Origin: Streptomyces sp. DG1A-41
Lineage (GTDB): Bacteria; Actinomycetota; Actinomycetes; Streptomycetales; Streptomycetaceae
NCBI RefSeq assembly: GCF_037055355.1
Contig: NZ_CP146350.1
Span: 4,301,001 to 4,365,000, forward strand
Direction of reading: 5' to 3'
Length of the DNA: 64,000 bases
The notes under the pieces were generated by a model. The model did not search any database, was not told the DNA's origin, and worked only from the letters and a program-made list of their open reading frames with translations. Shown piece after piece: positions 61,345-64,000 of the stretch (position 1 is the first letter of the stretch; each line of letters opens with the position of its first letter). The translations under genes were made by a program, and so were the position numbers.

Positions 61345-62046
61345 TCACCCCGACTGGTCGTCCCGCCGATTCAGCCGTACGCAGCCCCACGTGCCTGTCG
61401 CGACGGTCAGCGCTGCCAGGCCGCCGATCGTCCCTCTGTACGAGCCGGGGTCCAGGTCCGCTTCCGTGTCCTCGTCCTCCAACGGACCCGATGCGCCCTT
61501 GGGGTCGTACAGAACACGCAGTCTGTCGCCCGGCTCAACCAATTCCGGGTCGCAGCCGTCCGTCATCCGAGGTGAGATCTCCCGGCCGTCGCGGGTGCGG
61601 AGCGCGCACTTGTCGGTCTTGCCGTTCTCGACCTCGACCACGACGGCCTCGGTCCAACGGCCCCGCTTCTCCAGTCCCCGTTCGTCACCGGCCTTGTGGG
61701 TGATGATCGCCAGCACGACCGCGGCGGGGAGGGCAACGGTGAGCGCCGCGATGGCCGATTTCGGCGGCTTCTTGTGAGTGACGTGGCGGAGCAAGAGGGC
61801 CGGCACCAGGATGAGCGCCAGGGGTATCAGCAGCGCAGAGGTGACGAAGGCCGGGCCGCGCAGCAGGGCCGGCAGTGGCACCACCGGCGCGCACCACATC
61901 AGGGCCACCGCGGCCGCAACGCACGCGCTGTTGAACAGAAACCAGTGAATCGGGCCAGTACGGCGTCGGGGAGGGGCGTTCTCGGCCGGCCGGGCCGCTC
62001 GGTCGCCTCCTGCCGCGAGCCCGCGTATGTCCCTGGCCCCCGCCAT
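61345..62046 (-). CDS. DUF3592-type membrane protein
   Basis: A 233-residue protein with four or so helices (SACVAAAVALMWCAPVV; LLIPLALILVPALLL; AIAALTVALPAAVVLAI; and one near the end). Between helices is an extracytoplasmic stretch EKRGRWTEAVVVEVENGKTDKCALRTRDGREIS...LVEPGDRLRVLYDPKG, typical of DUF3592. The ATG at 62046 has GGAGAGGGAG upstream. It ends four bases from the convergent PPOX gene. The function is unknown. Confidence 0.75.
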   Translation of the reverse strand: MAGARDIRGLAAGGDRAARPAENAPPRRRTGPIHWFLFNSACVAAAVALMWCAPVVPLPALLRGPAFVTSALLIPLALILVPALLLRHVTHKKPPKSAIAALTVALPAAVVLAIITHKAGDERGLEKRGRWTEAVVVEVENGKTDKCALRTRDGREISPRMTDGCDPELVEPGDRLRVLYDPKGASGPLEDEDTEADLDPGSYRGTIGGLAALTVATGTWGCVRLNRRDDQSG

Positions 62047-62175
62047 GCGCTCCCTCTCCGTCCACGTCGGCCTGTCGACGGACGAGCGCACGGGGTGCGG
62101 AACCCGGGCTGATCGGCGAGGTCTCGTCGGGTGACGTGACGCCATGTGACCGATCGAGGGACATGACACGGCTTC

Positions 62176-62934
62176 TCATTCGCGGGCGACCATCGCCTCG
62201 ATGCCCGCGATCAGCAGTTCCAGCGCGAACTCGAAGTCGCGCTCCAGCATCTCGGCGACCGTGTCACCGCCGCGCGCCGCCATGATCTCCTGGGACTCCT
62301 TGAGGACGTCGGCGGCCTGCGGGGCCGCGGTCACCGTGCTCAGGGCCTGCTGGAAGTACTCGTCCACGGTCATGCCGCCGGCCGCGGCCCGGGCGGAGAG
62401 ATGGCCCTCCAGCGTGCCGTAGCCGTAGACGAACTGGAAGACGGCCGAGATCGTGCTCGTCAGGCGTTTCGCGGGCAGCCCGGTCCTTCGGACGACGCGC
62501 TGCACGACCCGTGAGAAGGCCAGGTTGTTGGGGCCGATGTTGAGGAAGACGCCGACCAGCGCGGACACCCAGGGGTGACGCACCAGCAGCGTCCGGTACT
62601 CCCGGGCGAGCGCCCGCACCTGGTCCCGCCAGTCCTCGTCGGCATCCGGATCGGGCAGCCGCATCTCGCCCATGACCTGGTCCAGGGCGAGTTCGAGGAG
62701 GTCGTCCTTGGTGTCGACGTACCAGTAGACGGACATCGCGGTGACGTTCAGCTCACCGGCCAGCCGCCGCATCGAGAACTTGGCGAGCCCCTCGGCGTCC
62801 AGCAGCCGGACGGTGACCTCGATGATGCGCTCACGGTCCAGCCCCGAGGGCTGCCCGCCGCCGCGCCGCCGGTGCGCTTTGCTTTCCAACCAGACGCTGG
62901 TCCGCGGCTGACTCTCCCGAGCCGCTTTCGCCAT
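62176..62934 (-). CDS. TetR-family regulator of adjacent MFS pump
   Basis: A 252-residue regulator with HTH LDRERIIEVTVRLLDAEGLAKFSMRRLAGELNVTAMSVYWYVDTKDDLLELALDQVMGE and a TetR_C_1-type ligand domain (HPWVSALVGVFLNIGPNNLAFSRVV; VYGYGTLEGHLSARAAAGG). It lies just downstream of the MFS gene on the same strand, about 110 bp away, and probably represses it. Confidence 0.92.
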   Translation of the reverse strand: MAKAARESQPRTSVWLESKAHRRRGGGQPSGLDRERIIEVTVRLLDAEGLAKFSMRRLAGELNVTAMSVYWYVDTKDDLLELALDQVMGEMRLPDPDADEDWRDQVRALAREYRTLLVRHPWVSALVGVFLNIGPNNLAFSRVVQRVVRRTGLPAKRLTSTISAVFQFVYGYGTLEGHLSARAAAGGMTVDEYFQQALSTVTAAPQAADVLKESQEIMAARGGDTVAEMLERDFEFALELLIAGIEAMVARE

Positions 62935-63045
62935 GGCGCACCTTCCTCGACGTGCTGATGCCGATCATGCTCTCAGGGGTGCGGCGAACTGCGCGACCAG
63001 CCACAACGACTCCGCACCCGCGAGACGACCGTACGCCCCGAGCCC

Positions 63046-64000
63046 TCAGGCGGATTCTGCCCGCTCAGCCCGCCGCAGCAACGCCGCCGCGACCAACCCC
63101 CCGGCCAGCACAGCCACCGCCCCCACCAACTGACTGGTCTCCAACCCGGAGGCGAACGCGTCAGAGATACGCGCCTTCTCCTCGGCACCGTCGGCCGCGG
63201 CCAACGCCGCCGGCAACGACGCCGCCGATACGGCGACCAGGGACGCGAACCGCGCATTGAGCACGGCACCGAGGACCGCCACACCGAGGCCGTTGCCGAA
63301 TTCCGCGAGCGTTCCGTTGATCCCCGCTCCCACTCCCGCCTTCTCCGGCGGTATCGCGCTCATGATCGCGTTGGCCATGGCGGGCATCGACAGCGCCACA
63401 CCCGCGCCCATCACGACCAGGCCGAGCAGCAACCCGCCGTACCCGTGCCCGCCGAGCAGCGCGATCGCCGCCAGCCCGGCCGACACCAGGGTCATACCGA
63501 GCGCGATGGCCCCCGGCGTACCGACCTTGAGGACCAGCTTCGCTCCGATCCCGGTGAAGTTGAGCGCGACCACGGTCAACGCCAGCGGCGCCGTCCGCAG
63601 ACCGGCGTCCAGCGGCTCGTAGCCGAGCACGAACTGGAGGTGCTGGGTGAGCAGGAACAGCGAGCCCGTCATGCCGAAGGCCACGAGGATCGCGCCCGCG
63701 ACCGCGCCCACGAACTTCTGGTTGCGGAAGAAGTGCATGTCGAGCATGGGGTGCTCGATCCGCAGCTCCCACGTCACGAACAGGCCGAGAACGGCCATGC
63801 CGATCAGCGCGGAGAGCAGCACCTGCCCGGACGTCCAGCCGTGCTCGGGGCCGGTGATGATCGCGTACACGACGGCCGTCATGCCGATGGTCGACAGCAC
63901 CGCGCCGACCAGGTCGGGCCGGTCGCCCGCCTTGTGCTTGGACTCCGGTACGAGCGCGGCGACCGCGATCAGGCCGAGCACGGCGACCGGGATGTTGATC
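63046..64000 (-). CDS. DHA2-type MFS efflux transporter, C-terminal part
   Basis: About 318 residues of a 14-helix drug:proton antiporter; the N-terminal helices are beyond the window. The visible sequence includes the family-typical INIPVAVLGLIAVAALVPESK, a long middle with GWTSGQVLLSALIGMAVLGLFVTWELRIEHPMLDMHFFRNQKFVGAVAGAILVAFGMTGSLFLLTQHLQFVLGYEPLDAGLRTAPLAL, and an end with ILNARFASLV-like helices. It pairs with the TetR gene. Confidence 0.92.
   Translation of the reverse strand, partial: INIPVAVLGLIAVAALVPESKHKAGDRPDLVGAVLSTIGMTAVVYAIITGPEHGWTSGQVLLSALIGMAVLGLFVTWELRIEHPMLDMHFFRNQKFVGAVAGAILVAFGMTGSLFLLTQHLQFVLGYEPLDAGLRTAPLALTVVALNFTGIGAKLVLKVGTPGAIALGMTLVSAGLAAIALLGGHGYGGLLLGLVVMGAGVALSMPAMANAIMSAIPPEKAGVGAGINGTLAEFGNGLGVAVLGAVLNARFASLVAVSAASLPAALAAADGAEEKARISDAFASGLETSQLVGAVAVLAGGLVAAALLRRAERAESA

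Overview
The window is a GC-rich (about 70%) actinobacterial chromosome segment and almost certainly comes from Streptomyces. The pur genes, an Lsr2-type nucleoid protein, a long proline/alanine-rich DnaX, TadA with its actinobacterial partner protein, and the SigF/SigN-type sigma factor pair occur in the same relative order as I remember for the S. coelicolor core region around SCO4079 down to SCO4034. GTG starts and 4-base ATGA/GTGA gene overlaps are common. No species can be named from the sequence alone.

Layout. 1-1.6 kb: 5' end of purL, then purQ and purS on the minus strand, and a divergent lsr2-type gene. 1.7-5.9 kb: an unusual tRNA-Gly(TCC) and two nearly identical tRNA-Gly(GCC) genes, the latter two bracketing an ABC exporter plus two-component system. 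5.9-16.4 kb (minus strand): purC, a DMFase-like protein, a frameshifted M48-like membrane protein, purD, an IS701-family element inserted exactly at the dnaX stop codon, dnaX, and the SRP RNA, followed by a plus-strand tRNA-Ser(GGA). 17.2-22.6 kb: an arsenic/heavy-metal island (arsC, arsR-acr3, a second arsR, arsO, an ArsI/CadI-like gene, a CDF transporter and a CmtR-like sensor) with visible operators. 22.7-26 kb: HTTM and DUF5819 membrane proteins and a repeat-tailed ice-binding-like (DUF3494) secreted protein. 26.1-27.5 kb: decayed genes. 27.5-31 kb: a DNA glycosylase-like protein, a DUF4383 protein and a PAS/GAF/SpoIIE phosphatase (frameshifted). 31-38.6 kb: DUF72, CopC-CopD, then an iron-box-controlled divergent locus (Ntn-hydrolase acylase, GNAT and cupin against a broken siderophore-interacting protein), and a HhH-GPD repair protein. 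39-44.5 kb: small proteins, a HerA-like pseudogene, a LytR_C protein, upp, the tadA pair, and tRNA-Ser(CGA). 44.5-46 kb: scar of an integrated element (integrase remnant and duplicated tRNA-Ser 3' end). 46-48.8 kb: a small membrane protein, a Dabb protein, and SigF- and SigN-type sigma factors. 49-54 kb: a lipoprotein, IS remnants, and a PadR-controlled multicopper oxidase operon. 54.4-58.8 kb: a MarR gene, a DHA2 MFS pump with appended beta-sandwich modules, and a YceI protein carrying the same kind of module. 58.8-64 kb: two GAF-ANTAR regulators, a STAS protein, a PPOX/F420 protein, a DUF3592 protein, and a TetR regulator beside an MFS pump that runs off the window.

Functional themes are purine/pyrimidine salvage and synthesis, metal and arsenic resistance, iron-regulated siderophore handling, stress signalling (sigma factors, SpoIIE/STAS/ANTAR proteins) and drug-type efflux. 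At least ten genes have their frame broken by single-base changes, several in G/C runs, and some (HerA-like, the gene at 26.1 kb) also have internal deletions. The single-base breaks may be assembly indels. The deletions look like real decay.
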